Source of the DNA: Saprospiraceae bacterium
GTDB taxonomy: Bacteria > Bacteroidota > Bacteroidia > Chitinophagales > Saprospiraceae
NCBI GenBank assembly: GCA_016713025.1
Contig: JADJPZ010000002.1
Span: forward strand, 310,001 to 374,000
Direction: 5' to 3'
Length of the DNA: 64,000 nucleotides
Position numbers and translations under genes: made by a program. Below the pieces are notes generated by a model. That model saw only the letters and a program-made list of their open reading frames with translations. It had not been told where the DNA came from and did not search any database. Shown here in pieces: positions 9,101-18,548 of the stretch (the first letter of the stretch is position 1; each line of letters begins with the position of its first letter).

Positions 9101-9883
9101 TTATAAAAGCGATCTATCCAAATGTACATATCCTCCATCTACATGTATCAATTGGCCGGTAGTATGACTTGACTTATCAGATAGCAAAAAAGCAACCATA
9201 TTGGCAATTTCCTCAGCTGTAGTCATCCGTTTTTCGAGGGGAATTTTTGAAGTGATGGAAGCTAAAGTTTCTTCCGGATTTGGAAGTGTTTTGATCCATT
9301 TATCGTAAAGGGGTGTATAACATTCTGCGACAATAACGGCATTGACCCTGATACCATATTTGAGGAGTTCTACCGCCCATTCTCTGGTGAGGGCATTGCG
9401 GCCACCGTTGGAGGCAGCATAGGCAGAAGTACCACCTTGTCCTGTTTCTGCAGTTTTGGAGCCGATGTTGACTATAGGACCTTTGGAAATTTTCAGATAC
9501 GGCAAAGCATAATGGGCCATCAGATAGTAATGCACCAGATTTTTATGCAAAGACGCCATAAACCCATCATAGCTCCCATTTTCGAGACCTACACCGTCAT
9601 TGACACCGGCATTATTGACAAGACCGTCAATCCGGCCATATTTTTTTACTATCTTTTCTACCGCTTTCTGACATTCCTTTGGTTTGGTCAACTCTGCAAC
9701 TACTGAAAATGCTTTGCCTTTTTTTACTTTTATTTTGTCAACTGTTGCTTGGTTATCTGCTTCGTTGCGTCCTACAATAGAGACAATCGCCCCTTCAGAA
9801 GCCAATACTTCAGCGATCCCTTCTCCTATACCTTTTGCACCACCGGTGACGATGATGACTTTATTTTTTAGATTTAAATCCAC
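9101..9883 (-). CDS. SDR oxidoreductase, probable L-fucose dehydrogenase
   Basis: 260 aa classical short-chain dehydrogenase. The Rossmann motif GGAKGIG is at residues 14-20, NNAG at 90-93, Ser142 and Tyr155 are present, but the YxxxK lysine is replaced by Asn159 (YAASN). GQGGTSAYAAS and LTREWAVEL resemble the L-fucose dehydrogenase group (Burkholderia enzyme, human HSD17B14). In context it would oxidise L-fucose to L-fuconolactone with NAD(P), the first step of the pathway encoded around it. It is the last gene of the fucose operon, 12 bases after the lactonase. The changed Lys is a caveat on activity. Confidence 0.72.
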   Translation of the reverse strand: MDLNLKNKVIIVTGGAKGIGEGIAEVLASEGAIVSIVGRNEADNQATVDKIKVKKGKAFSVVAELTKPKECQKAVEKIVKKYGRIDGLVNNAGVNDGVGLENGSYDGFMASLHKNLVHYYLMAHYALPYLKISKGPIVNIGSKTAETGQGGTSAYAASNGGRNALTREWAVELLKYGIRVNAVIVAECYTPLYDKWIKTLPNPEETLASITSKIPLEKRMTTAEEIANMVAFLLSDKSSHTTGQLIHVDGGYVHLDRSLL

Positions 9884-9895
9884 AATCTTTTTATT

Positions 9896-10723
9896 TTACA
9901 AATTATAAAATCTTACTGCATTAGCTCCGAATATTTTTGCTTCTGCTGTAGGTGCATGCTTTGAAATATAGTTTTTCAAAATACTCATTTGCTGATCATA
10001 CTCAGCTGCCAAAAGACAAACCGGCCAATCTGAGCCATACATCAACCTATCTACACCAAAAGCTTCAAATACTACATCAAGATATGAAGTAAAATCACTG
10101 TCTTTCCAATATTTCCAGTCAGCTTCTGTGACCATGCCGGAGATTTTGCAATATACATTTGTATGTCGGGCAATGGCCTTGATGTCTTTTTCCCATTCTT
10201 TGATCAATCCTTTTTTTATATAGGGTTTTGCGATATGATCAATTACTAATGGCTGATTTTCTAATTGTTGCAAAAACAGCTTTACAGCTTTGAGATGTTT
10301 TGGAAAAACAAGGATATCATAAGTGTAGCCTTTCTGACCCAACAATCTGACACCACGCACAAAATCAGGGTTAAGCATAAATTCCGGCTTTTCACCCTGA
10401 AGAATGTGCCGAAAACCTTTCAGTTTCCGGTATTGACCGAAGTATTCCAGTCTTTCAGGCAGTTTTTCGGATTTTACATCTATCCAGCCCACCACACCTT
10501 GTATAAAGTTATTTTTTTCAGCCAGATCCAATAAAAACAATGTCTCTTTTTCAGATTGATCAGCCTGAACTGCAACACATCCATGCAACCCGTTTTTTTT
10601 GAGTACAGGCAATAAGTCTTCCGGTAGAAAATCACGTCTGATGATGGACATGCTTTTTTCATCTATCCACGCATCGCGGACGGGATCAAACTGCCAGAAA
10701 TGCTGATGACCGTCTATTTTCAT
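9896..10723 (-). CDS. amidohydrolase, probable L-fuconolactonase
   Basis: 275 aa from the ATG at 10723; a TTG four codons upstream is less likely because the ATG overlaps the previous stop by four bases (ATGA), implying translational coupling. The family is COG3618 (rhamnono- and fuconolactonases). The metal-binding start is DGHQHFW (His6, His8), with LVIDHIAKP in the middle and LMYGSDWPV near the end supplying the last Asp. It hydrolyses L-fucono-1,5-lactone to L-fuconate in the cytosol. It lies between the FAH-type hydrolase and the fucose dehydrogenase. Confidence 0.8.
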   Translation of the reverse strand: MKIDGHQHFWQFDPVRDAWIDEKSMSIIRRDFLPEDLLPVLKKNGLHGCVAVQADQSEKETLFLLDLAEKNNFIQGVVGWIDVKSEKLPERLEYFGQYRKLKGFRHILQGEKPEFMLNPDFVRGVRLLGQKGYTYDILVFPKHLKAVKLFLQQLENQPLVIDHIAKPYIKKGLIKEWEKDIKAIARHTNVYCKISGMVTEADWKYWKDSDFTSYLDVVFEAFGVDRLMYGSDWPVCLLAAEYDQQMSILKNYISKHAPTAEAKIFGANAVRFYNL

Positions 10724-11574
10724 TGTTTCACCCAATTTTTTGCCACTTGTCTTTGTGTTCCCAATCCATCAATTCCCAATTCCACTACATCCCCTGCTTT
10801 CAGATAACGCGGGGGATTCAAACCCAATCCAACTCCGAAAGGCGTACCTGTAGAAATAACATCTCCCGGTAGCAACGTCATAAACTGGCTCAGATAAGCG
10901 ACCACAAAAGGAATTTTATATACCATATCATCAGTATTTGAATCCTGCAGCATTTCGCCATTTACAGAGAGCCATAGTCGCAAATTGTGAGGATCAGGTA
11001 TCTCATCTTTTGTCACAAGGTATGGACCCAGAGGAGCAAAAGTGTCATTGCTTTTACCTTTTACCCATTGGCCTGAACGTTCCAGCTGAAAGGCCCGCTC
11101 AGAGTAATCATTATGCAATGTATATCCTGCCACAAAATCCATGGCTTCATCTTCATCGATATAGCTTGCTTTTTTTCCAATGATGACGGCTAATTCTACT
11201 TCCCAATCCGTTTTTTCCGAGCCACGTGGTATGATCACATCGTCATTGGGACCACATAAAGCCGTTGTGGATTTGAAAAAAATAACTGGTTCCGGTGGTA
11301 CAGCCATACCTGATTCTGCGGCATGTTGGGCATAGTTCAGTCCTATGCATACTATCTTTGATGGACGGCCGATGGGTGCAGTATATATAAAATCATCAGC
11401 TGGTAAAACACATAATTGTCCCTTTTGCGCCAGTTCTTTCAATTTCTCCAAGCCATTGGATTCAAAAAACATTTCGTCATAATCATTGAAATGGGGAGAT
11501 ACATCATATTTCTGATGGTTGATTTCGACACCACAATGAGTTTGACCGTTTTGTATAAATTTGAAAAGTTTCAT
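10720..11574 (-). CDS. fumarylacetoacetate hydrolase family, probable 2,4-diketo-3-deoxy-L-fuconate hydrolase
   Basis: 284 aa FAH-superfamily enzyme. The core begins IVCIGLNYAQHAAESG (74-89). The metal ligands are Glu125 and Glu127 in DWEVELAVIIG and Asp156 in HNDYSER. STGTPFGVG near the C-terminus is the usual oxyanion loop. In the non-phosphorylative fucose route this family cleaves L-2,4-diketo-3-deoxyfuconate to pyruvate and L-lactate, which fits the neighbours: the 2-keto-3-deoxyfuconate dehydrogenase is upstream and the lactonase downstream. Confidence 0.82.
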   Translation of the reverse strand: MKLFKFIQNGQTHCGVEINHQKYDVSPHFNDYDEMFFESNGLEKLKELAQKGQLCVLPADDFIYTAPIGRPSKIVCIGLNYAQHAAESGMAVPPEPVIFFKSTTALCGPNDDVIIPRGSEKTDWEVELAVIIGKKASYIDEDEAMDFVAGYTLHNDYSERAFQLERSGQWVKGKSNDTFAPLGPYLVTKDEIPDPHNLRLWLSVNGEMLQDSNTDDMVYKIPFVVAYLSQFMTLLPGDVISTGTPFGVGLGLNPPRYLKAGDVVELGIDGLGTQRQVAKNWVKQ

Positions 11575-11605
11575 TATTCAGATATTAATATTTATAGAAC
11601 TTTAA

Positions 11606-12373
11606 TCAATTATTTAACTTCACAAAACCACCATCGATAGGATAATCACAACCTGTAATAAATCCTGCTTCATCACTGCAAAGGTAAAGAGCTAGATGTG
11701 CTACCTCTTCCGGTGTACCCATGCGCCCGATGGGTTGTGATTTTGCAAGTTTGTCAAACATTTCTGCTTTGTTGTCCGGGTAATTTTTATTTAAAAATCC
11801 TTCCACAAAAGGTGTATATATCCTTGCAGGTGAGATTGAGTTGCATCTTATATTATCCTTGAGATAGTCTTTGGCTGTGGATAATGTCATTGCAAGGACT
11901 GCACCTTTGGACATCGAATACGCAAATCTGTCGGGAATACCCACCAATGCCGCGATGCTTGCCATATTGAGGATGACGCCGCCGCCATGTGTTTTCATCT
12001 GAGGAATGGATGCTTTCAGACAGTTGTACACACCTTTGACATTGACATTCAGAATTTTGTCAAAATCATCTTCTGACGTGCTTTCAACTGTACCTACATG
12101 GGCTATTCCGGCATTATTGACCAATATGTCTGTTCTTCCTATTTTTTCAAATAGAGACAGCACAGCTTTTTGATCAGCTACATTACAAGTTTGGATGGTA
12201 CAGTGACCTCCTGTATTTTCTATTTGTTTTTTTGTCTCAGCACCTGACTCAGCAGATAATTCGAGTATATGAACTGTTGCTCCTTGCTTGGCAAACAAGA
12301 CAGCGATGGCCTGGCCTATACCACTGCCACCTCCTGTGATTACTGCTACTTTATCTTTAAGACTAAACATCAT
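11606..12373 (-). CDS. SDR oxidoreductase, probable 2-keto-3-deoxy-L-fuconate dehydrogenase
   Basis: 255 aa SDR with complete catalytic residues: GGGSGIG (14-20), NNAG (86-89), Ser139, Tyr152 and Lys156 (YSMSK). The segment CNSISPARIYTPFVEGFL resembles the C-terminal region of the Xanthomonas 2-keto-3-deoxy-L-fuconate dehydrogenase. It would oxidise the C4 hydroxyl of 2-keto-3-deoxy-L-fuconate with NAD, providing the substrate of the FAH-type hydrolase encoded next. It sits directly after the dehydratase gene. Confidence 0.8.
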   Translation of the reverse strand: MMFSLKDKVAVITGGGSGIGQAIAVLFAKQGATVHILELSAESGAETKKQIENTGGHCTIQTCNVADQKAVLSLFEKIGRTDILVNNAGIAHVGTVESTSEDDFDKILNVNVKGVYNCLKASIPQMKTHGGGVILNMASIAALVGIPDRFAYSMSKGAVLAMTLSTAKDYLKDNIRCNSISPARIYTPFVEGFLNKNYPDNKAEMFDKLAKSQPIGRMGTPEEVAHLALYLCSDEAGFITGCDYPIDGGFVKLNN

Positions 12374-12419
12374 TTTTATAATTTATAATTTTCTCAGAAA
12401 GTATACACTTAAAAACCAT

Positions 12420-14084
12420 CTATAAATTCACTCCTCTCCTCCACGGTATAAAATCATCCTGGCCCAATATTTCAGCATTTGTGAGGCATTCACCTGAGGC
12501 TAAACCTATGAGATATTCCAGCATGGCTTCTCCATTTTCGGCAATCGTTTCCTCACCGGAGATGATAGTACCTGAATCAAAATCAATGATGTCCGGCATT
12601 TTTGTGGCCAATAGGTTGTTTGTAGATACTTTTACTGTAGGAGTGATCGCATTTCCTGTGGGTGTTCCGAGCCCTGTAGTAAACACAATCAGGTTAGCAC
12701 CGGAAACAGCCATACCTGTAGTGGCAAGGACATCATTTCCCGGAGTACAGAGCAAATGTAAACCTCCTTTTTTCGGCAACTCAGTATACCGTAATACCCC
12801 GGAAACAGACGCATTTCCTCCCTTTTTAGCAGCCCCTGCGGATTTGATGGCATCGGTGATCAGACCATCCTTTATATTACCTTTGGATGGGTTCATGTCA
12901 AAGCCTGAGCCCTGTGATTTTGCTTCATCGTTGTATGTATCCATGAGATAGATAAATTTTTCAGCATCTTCTGCCTTCTCACAGCGATTGATAAGATCCT
13001 GCTCCACACCACATAGTTCCGGAAACTCAGCGAGTAATGTCGTACCGCCCAGAGCCACCAAAATGTCTGAAGCATGACCAAGAGCCGGATTAGCAGAAAT
13101 ACCTGAAAAACCATCAGAACCGCCACATTTTAAACCGAGATTGATTTTAGAAAGCGGAGCTGGTTTGCGTCGGATGTTATTGATTTGTATCAGACCTTTG
13201 AATGTGTCTCTGATGGCAGCGCTCATGAGAGCATACTCTGTCCCATAAGTTTGCTGATTATAGTACAGTAATGGCTTGTCAAAGTGGTTGGTTCTGTTTT
13301 TAATTGCTGCCTGCAGATCTTCGATTTGGGTTTTTTGACAGCCGAGGCTCAGGACGGTTATACCTGCTACATTGGGATTGATACACATGCCTGCAAAAAC
13401 TTCGGCCAATAACTGACAGTCCTCATTGGTGCCGCCACAGCCCATTTCGTGGGTCAGAAACTTTATGCCATCCACATTGGGGAAAATAGGGTTTCTGACT
13501 GTTGGTTTGTTTTGGTCTTCGTCAAATGTGAGCTGGTCTATTTCTGTCGGTTTTCCACTTTTATATAGTTCAAGCAATTGTCTGACCTGAAGACGATACT
13601 TTTCAGGCTGCGCAAACCCCAACTCTCTTTCGAAAGCATCTTTCAGCATCATGATGTTGCGGTTTTCGCAAAAAACGAGGGGAATGACCAGCCAAAAATT
13701 TCGGGTTCCCACTTTTCCATCACTGCGATGATATCCATTGAATGTTCGATTTTTCCATTTGGTGATATCCGGAAGTATCCAATCTGTCTTTTGACCACGG
13801 TTGGATAAACTGTATGGCTCAGCATCATGCTTTAAATTGGTTGTAGATATCCACTCACCCTGAGCAATGGGTTGGATGGCTTTACCAACAAGTACACCAT
13901 ACATGATAACTTCATCGCCTATATGGAGTGACTTTATGGAAAATTTATGTTTTGCTTCGATATCCTGAGCTAATACCAAATTGCTTCCATTGTGGTTAAT
14001 GGTTGTTCCCTTTGGCAGATCTTTCAGTGCTACCAGGACATTATCATCAGGATGGAGGTGTGCTATTGTTTTCTTTTCAGACAT
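12420..14084 (-). CDS. UxaA-family dehydratase, proposed L-fuconate dehydratase
   Basis: 554 aa with the complete two-part architecture of altronate/galactarate dehydratases: an N-terminal SAF domain (about 8-90) and a catalytic UxaA domain (about 110-554). Markers are GYHRSDGKVGTRNFW, HEMGCGGTNEDCQLL, GLKCGGSDGFSGISANPALG and the C-terminal LIGLASGE. The family dehydrates sugar acids using a metal ion. The local pathway needs L-fuconate dehydration to 2-keto-3-deoxy-L-fuconate and no enolase-superfamily fuconate dehydratase is present, so this protein is the obvious candidate. The family call is firm, the substrate is inferred. Confidence 0.8.
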   Translation of the reverse strand: MSEKKTIAHLHPDDNVLVALKDLPKGTTINHNGSNLVLAQDIEAKHKFSIKSLHIGDEVIMYGVLVGKAIQPIAQGEWISTTNLKHDAEPYSLSNRGQKTDWILPDITKWKNRTFNGYHRSDGKVGTRNFWLVIPLVFCENRNIMMLKDAFERELGFAQPEKYRLQVRQLLELYKSGKPTEIDQLTFDEDQNKPTVRNPIFPNVDGIKFLTHEMGCGGTNEDCQLLAEVFAGMCINPNVAGITVLSLGCQKTQIEDLQAAIKNRTNHFDKPLLYYNQQTYGTEYALMSAAIRDTFKGLIQINNIRRKPAPLSKINLGLKCGGSDGFSGISANPALGHASDILVALGGTTLLAEFPELCGVEQDLINRCEKAEDAEKFIYLMDTYNDEAKSQGSGFDMNPSKGNIKDGLITDAIKSAGAAKKGGNASVSGVLRYTELPKKGGLHLLCTPGNDVLATTGMAVSGANLIVFTTGLGTPTGNAITPTVKVSTNNLLATKMPDIIDFDSGTIISGEETIAENGEAMLEYLIGLASGECLTNAEILGQDDFIPWRRGVNL

Positions 14085-14089
14085 GCTCG

Positions 14090-15241
14090 TTACTTTTTGA
14101 TAAGGTGATTGGGAAGATCATGCACTTCAGCACTGCAGACCTGTTCCATCACTTGTTTTAGTTGCGTTTTTAGAATATTAATCATATGGTCACCACCTTC
14201 AGTACCAAGTGCTGCTACAGCATACATAAAGGATCTCCCAAGGAATGTAAAATCTGCTCCACAAGCCAGGGTACGTGCTATATCAGGTCCTGAGCGCAAT
14301 CCACTATCCATCATGATAGAGAGTTTATCCTTGTACTTGTCCACAATCGGAGATAATGATTTTATTGAAGATTGGCCGGCATCTAATTGTCTTCCTCCGT
14401 GATTGGAGACGATGATTCCGTCAAATCCCAATCGTATAGCCATCTCTGTATCCTGCTCGCTGGCCACACCTTTGAGTACAAGATTGCCTTTCCACATATC
14501 TCTGATAGGAGCTATTTTTGCTTCATTGACTCGTCCCGAAAAAGTAGCATTCATGTAAGCTCCGAGTTGAGCCATGTTCAGACCTTTGGGCATGTATTTT
14601 TTCATTATAGCAAATTCAGGTTGTCCGTGTATAAGTGTACTGATGGCCCAGTTGGGACGACCCATTACCTGTAACATATTGGCCAGAGTCATTCTGGGAG
14701 GCATCGCCAGACCATTGCGGATGTCTCTTGGCCTGAAGCCAAAAGTAGGCACATCACATAGTACACATAGCGTCTTACATCCTGCATCAGCGGCTCTTTT
14801 TAGTATATCATCTCGTAAATTGTTATCAGCAGGATGATAGAGTTGAAACCAAAATTTACCTTCGGTGATTTCACCTATACGTTCGATGCTTGAAGTTGTC
14901 ACTGTACTCAGTACAAAGGGAATATTATGTTTGAAAGCTGCTTTTGCAAGGATTTCCGCAGCGTTGGGCCACATCAAGCCTTGCAATCCTACAGGTGCGA
15001 TACCAAAAGGGGCATCATATGTCACACCAAAGAGATTAGTTCTTAAGTTTGATTCAGTATGCGGACTGAGGTAATGTGGCTTAAGTTCCACTTCTCTTAG
15101 TTCTGAAGTATTTTTGTGAAGATTTACATCCTCATTGCAGCCTCCGTCTAGATATTCGAATGCAAAACGAGGGATGCGTGCCTTCGCTCGATTTCTGAGG
15201 TCGTCTATGCCGGGATAGTTTGTATTATAAAGTGGATTCAT
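14090..15241 (-). CDS. FMN-dependent alpha-hydroxy-acid dehydrogenase, probable L-lactate dehydrogenase
   Basis: 383 aa, full length for the LldD/glycolate oxidase family. The active-site segment IIVSNHGGRQLD contains catalytic His281. DSGLRSGPDIARTLACGAD and FLGRSFMYAVAALG are the FMN-phosphate region. It oxidises L-2-hydroxy acids at the membrane or in the cytosol, passing electrons to quinone or oxygen. Because the fucose route releases L-lactate, an enzyme that turns lactate into pyruvate belongs here. It starts 43 bases after the sulfatase stop and ends 5 bases before the dehydratase start. Confidence 0.83.
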   Translation of the reverse strand: MNPLYNTNYPGIDDLRNRAKARIPRFAFEYLDGGCNEDVNLHKNTSELREVELKPHYLSPHTESNLRTNLFGVTYDAPFGIAPVGLQGLMWPNAAEILAKAAFKHNIPFVLSTVTTSSIERIGEITEGKFWFQLYHPADNNLRDDILKRAADAGCKTLCVLCDVPTFGFRPRDIRNGLAMPPRMTLANMLQVMGRPNWAISTLIHGQPEFAIMKKYMPKGLNMAQLGAYMNATFSGRVNEAKIAPIRDMWKGNLVLKGVASEQDTEMAIRLGFDGIIVSNHGGRQLDAGQSSIKSLSPIVDKYKDKLSIMMDSGLRSGPDIARTLACGADFTFLGRSFMYAVAALGTEGGDHMINILKTQLKQVMEQVCSAEVHDLPNHLIKK

Positions 15242-15284
15242 AATTTTTGTATATATTAAAAACAGTTATCTAAAATATTCCAAT

Positions 15285-16718
15285 TTATTTACTCTTCTTC
15301 CTACCCCAATCAGGTTTATCTATATCCAGCTCATCGCGATAAAACGCCATTTCCCTTTTTAAAATATTTGTCAATTCGATTTGCTTTTTTTGATACTGAG
15401 GCTTTCCTGCCAAATTATTTGTTTCATACTGATCCTGATTGAGATTAAATAATTGCGTACGTTCTGTACCATCCACATTGTATTTGATCAGCTTCCAATT
15501 ATCATTAGTTCGTACTGCCAACTGAATATCCCTGTATTTGTAGTACATGTTCTCTCTGAAGACTTTACGCGGATTTACTATGGCTTCCATCAGGTTTTTA
15601 CCTTCGGATGTTTCAGGTGTTTTAAGATTCAGGTAGCTGCAAACAGTTGGAAATATATCTGAAAGAGACGCCAAAGCATGATTTTTTTTATTTTTTGGGA
15701 TTTTTGGGCCTTTCAGGATTAATGGTACACGCATACTATGATCATACACACTTTGTTTTCCTATCAACCCGTGCTGACCGACAGCCAATCCATTATCTCC
15801 CGCAAAGATGACTAAAGTATTTTTATCCAGTCCATTGGTTTTCAAAGCATCCAGGATACGTCCGATTTGAGCATCTACTTCGCTGATCATACCATAATAC
15901 AAGGCTATTTCTTTTTGAATCATTTCTCCTGTCCTTGGTACCGGCAATAATTTTTCATCCCTGACTTCCATTTCGCCATTGTCAAAAGGATGTTTTGGCA
16001 AAAAGTTTTTTGGCAGCGGAATTTTATCGGGATCATACATCTTGTCAAAAGGTGGCGGAGGCGTACGAGGGTCATGAGGCGATGTGAATGCTACATAAGC
16101 AAAAAAGGGCTGTTGGACATCCTTGTTTTTTTTCAAATAGGCTATTGCTGCATCGGCAAACATGGTACTGGAATATTTTTCAGCCCTGAACTGAGTTGTT
16201 TTGGGATACTGACCATTCGGATCAAAATGATACATTAAGGTATGCTCATGACCTCCATCTTTAGGAAAATTCATGCCTCCGAAAAAGATATTGTCACCAT
16301 CTTCAAATGCTCTGACAAATGACTCTTTATCATTGTGCCACTTGCCTGTAGCAAAAGTTTTATATCCATGGGCTTTAAGATGCTCAGGCATCATGGTGAT
16401 TTCGGCCGGAATCACATCTGCACCTCCCTTGAGGCTATTTAAATAAAGACCTGTCATAATACCTGCACGACTCACTATACACAATGCACCATGCTTGCCG
16501 CCAAGACAACTGGCTCTGGTAAAAGCAGTACCTTCTTTGACCAATCTGTCTAAATTAGTTGTTTTAATGGATTTATTGCCTAATGCACCGATAGTATTAT
16601 AGCTGTGATCATCAGTAAAGAGTATCAGGATATTGGGTCTTTTCTGAGCAAAAATCTTACTATTGATCTGAGCGACCATTGTAAAAATTAATACTAAAAA
16701 AGATATTATTTTTATCAT
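15285..16718 (-). CDS. S1-family sulfatase, probably on fucosyl sulfate esters
   Basis: 477 aa with a signal peptide (about 1-24), so it is periplasmic or secreted. RPNILILFTDDHSYNTIG (27-44) is the calcium-site start of formylglycine sulfatases. The nucleophile motif is C80-I-V-S-R84: Cys and Arg are present but Val replaces the usual Pro or Ala at position +2. FAGDNGLAVGQHGLIGKQS supplies distal metal and Lys residues. Its place between fucosidase, mutarotase and fucose-catabolic genes suggests desulfation of sulfated fucose (fucoidan or host mucin type). The exact substrate is inferred. Confidence 0.82.
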   Translation of the reverse strand: MIKIISFLVLIFTMVAQINSKIFAQKRPNILILFTDDHSYNTIGALGNKSIKTTNLDRLVKEGTAFTRASCLGGKHGALCIVSRAGIMTGLYLNSLKGGADVIPAEITMMPEHLKAHGYKTFATGKWHNDKESFVRAFEDGDNIFFGGMNFPKDGGHEHTLMYHFDPNGQYPKTTQFRAEKYSSTMFADAAIAYLKKNKDVQQPFFAYVAFTSPHDPRTPPPPFDKMYDPDKIPLPKNFLPKHPFDNGEMEVRDEKLLPVPRTGEMIQKEIALYYGMISEVDAQIGRILDALKTNGLDKNTLVIFAGDNGLAVGQHGLIGKQSVYDHSMRVPLILKGPKIPKNKKNHALASLSDIFPTVCSYLNLKTPETSEGKNLMEAIVNPRKVFRENMYYKYRDIQLAVRTNDNWKLIKYNVDGTERTQLFNLNQDQYETNNLAGKPQYQKKQIELTNILKREMAFYRDELDIDKPDWGRKKSK

Positions 16719-16739
16719 TTTTTACTTTCACTTTGTGTG

Positions 16740-17069
16740 TTAAAGCTGAAAAATTCTATTCATAAAAATCCATTTTTCGCCTTCTTTGGCTTCTTTTAAT
16801 GGCTTTTGGAATTTCCACATGAGGGTCTCCCAAGCCTGTACATCCGGATTGTCAGCATCCATCTTGCCTTTTTTCTCAAAAGTAAAATCATCATTGGCTT
16901 CGAGGATCATAAAGAGCCGGCTACCGATGCGATAAATCTCAAGATTGGTAATGCCTGAGTCCCTGATACTTTTATCTATGGCTTCTGGTATCCGTTCATG
17001 ATATCGCTCATATTCCGCAATGAGCTGAGGATCATCCATGAGATCTAAGGCGAGACAGAAACGTTGCAT
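16740..17069 (-). CDS. L-rhamnose/L-fucose mutarotase (RhaM family)
   Basis: 109 aa, normal length for the RhaM/DUF718 family. MQRFCLALDL, a YxxxH pair (Tyr20, His24) and the Trp-rich end (AWETLMWKFQ, EKWIFMNRIFQL) match. The family interconverts anomers of 6-deoxy sugars. Here it would deliver the fucose anomer used by the dehydrogenase after import. It sits 21 bases upstream of the sulfatase and 74 bases downstream of the GH29 gene. Confidence 0.83.
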   Translation of the reverse strand: MQRFCLALDLMDDPQLIAEYERYHERIPEAIDKSIRDSGITNLEIYRIGSRLFMILEANDDFTFEKKGKMDADNPDVQAWETLMWKFQKPLKEAKEGEKWIFMNRIFQL

Positions 17070-17143
17070 TTTTTTTTGGTTGTAAAGTTAAATGTTTTTT
17101 AGTGTTTATTTTTTATCGCTGTATCCTTAACTCTAAAGGTCAC

Positions 17144-18481
17144 CTACTTAAGCTCTATTTTTATAATGGTATCAATCGGATCCGGTTTAGTATCTTTCAG
17201 ATATATAAAAGTGCCTTCTTCCTGTTGTTTGAAAGTAACTTTTGTATTGTCTCTTAGCATTGTAATATCTTTGATACCATAATTAAATCCGGTTAAAAAT
17301 AGTGGATTCATAATCTTGGACCAATCAAGAATGTGGAGGTAATATGTTTTCTGTTTATGAGTGATGACTCCCCAATTCTGTACAGGATATACATTACCTC
17401 TGGTGCCGTAAATGGATTCCCCATTTTTTTGCAACCATTTGCCTACTACAGCCAACGTGTCCTTAAACTCTTCCTGAATGGTGCCATCAGGTCTCGGACC
17501 TATATTCAGGAGGAAATTTGCATTTCTTCCGGCTGCATTGACAAGATATTTGATGAGTTTTTCTGATGACTTAAAATTGCGGTCAGTGATGCTGTAGCCC
17601 CAATTGTCATTCATCGTTTCGCAGCTTTCGAGTGGTAAGGCCGAGATGTCCGCACCCCCAAAGCCCGTTGTATTTTGGCCTGGCAGGTCTTTTTCAAACA
17701 TTTGAAAATCTTCCCCGGGTATAGGTGTCAGATGGTGATTGTTTCCTATCAGGCATTTTGGCTGCAGCTTGTGTATCAATGAGTACATGATATCATACTT
17801 CCAATCCACTTTAGACTTGAGAGATTTGTCGTGATCATTGTCCAATTGATCCCAATGTCCGTCCAGCCAAATGCCACTAATCTCACCATAATTTGTAAGC
17901 AATTCTGTCAATTGATTATTCATAAAATCAAGATAGTTTTGCCAGGGTTCCTTTTTTGTTCTCCCGGTACCTTTTCCTGTTTTACCTGTGCTGTATTGGT
18001 AGTCATCTCTGCTCCAGTCGAGGAGAGAATAATATAAAATAAGCTTGATATCCTGCTTTTTGCATTCGTCAGACAACTGTTTGAGTAAATCTTTGCCATA
18101 AGGGGTTTTAGTGATTTTCCAGTCAGAATATCTGGTATCCCAATTGCTGAACCCATCGTGATGTCTGGTGATAAAAGTGATATATTTCATACCACTGCTT
18201 TTGGCAAGGCTTACCCATTCCTGTGCATTGAAAAGGTGCGGATCAAATACATTGACCAACTTTTTGTATTCAGAGACATGGATATTACGGTTATTCATCA
18301 CCCACTCTCCGTGTCCCAAAATACTGGATGCACCCCAATGTATAAACATACCATACTTCATATCCTGAAACAATTTTCTCGATTCGAGATTGGCTTGTGT
18401 TGGCGTATATGATTGAGTATATGTCAATGGTATTGTTGACAATAAAATCACGAATAAAAGAAAAAAACGGATCTTCATCAA
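17144..18481 (-). CDS. GH29 alpha-L-fucosidase
   Basis: 445 aa with a signal peptide (about 1-23). Family motifs are MKYGMFIHWGASSILGHGEW (41-60), TRHHDGFSNWD and SDWKI. GISGIWLDGHWDQ-type sequence places the catalytic nucleophile at Asp207, with NFLLNIGPRPDG towards the C-terminus. It is a retaining exo-fucosidase that releases terminal alpha-L-fucose from oligosaccharides outside the cytoplasm. It is transcribed after GH95 in the same operon. A second Met immediately after the first is an equally good start. Confidence 0.9.
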   Translation of the reverse strand: MMKIRFFLLFVILLSTIPLTYTQSYTPTQANLESRKLFQDMKYGMFIHWGASSILGHGEWVMNNRNIHVSEYKKLVNVFDPHLFNAQEWVSLAKSSGMKYITFITRHHDGFSNWDTRYSDWKITKTPYGKDLLKQLSDECKKQDIKLILYYSLLDWSRDDYQYSTGKTGKGTGRTKKEPWQNYLDFMNNQLTELLTNYGEISGIWLDGHWDQLDNDHDKSLKSKVDWKYDIMYSLIHKLQPKCLIGNNHHLTPIPGEDFQMFEKDLPGQNTTGFGGADISALPLESCETMNDNWGYSITDRNFKSSEKLIKYLVNAAGRNANFLLNIGPRPDGTIQEEFKDTLAVVGKWLQKNGESIYGTRGNVYPVQNWGVITHKQKTYYLHILDWSKIMNPLFLTGFNYGIKDITMLRDNTKVTFKQQEEGTFIYLKDTKPDPIDTIIKIELK

Positions 18482-18548
18482 TTATAATTATTTAGTTGTT
18501 GAGTAATAATAAGTCCAAACTTTTGTCGGACTGTCTAAAGTCAAAAAC

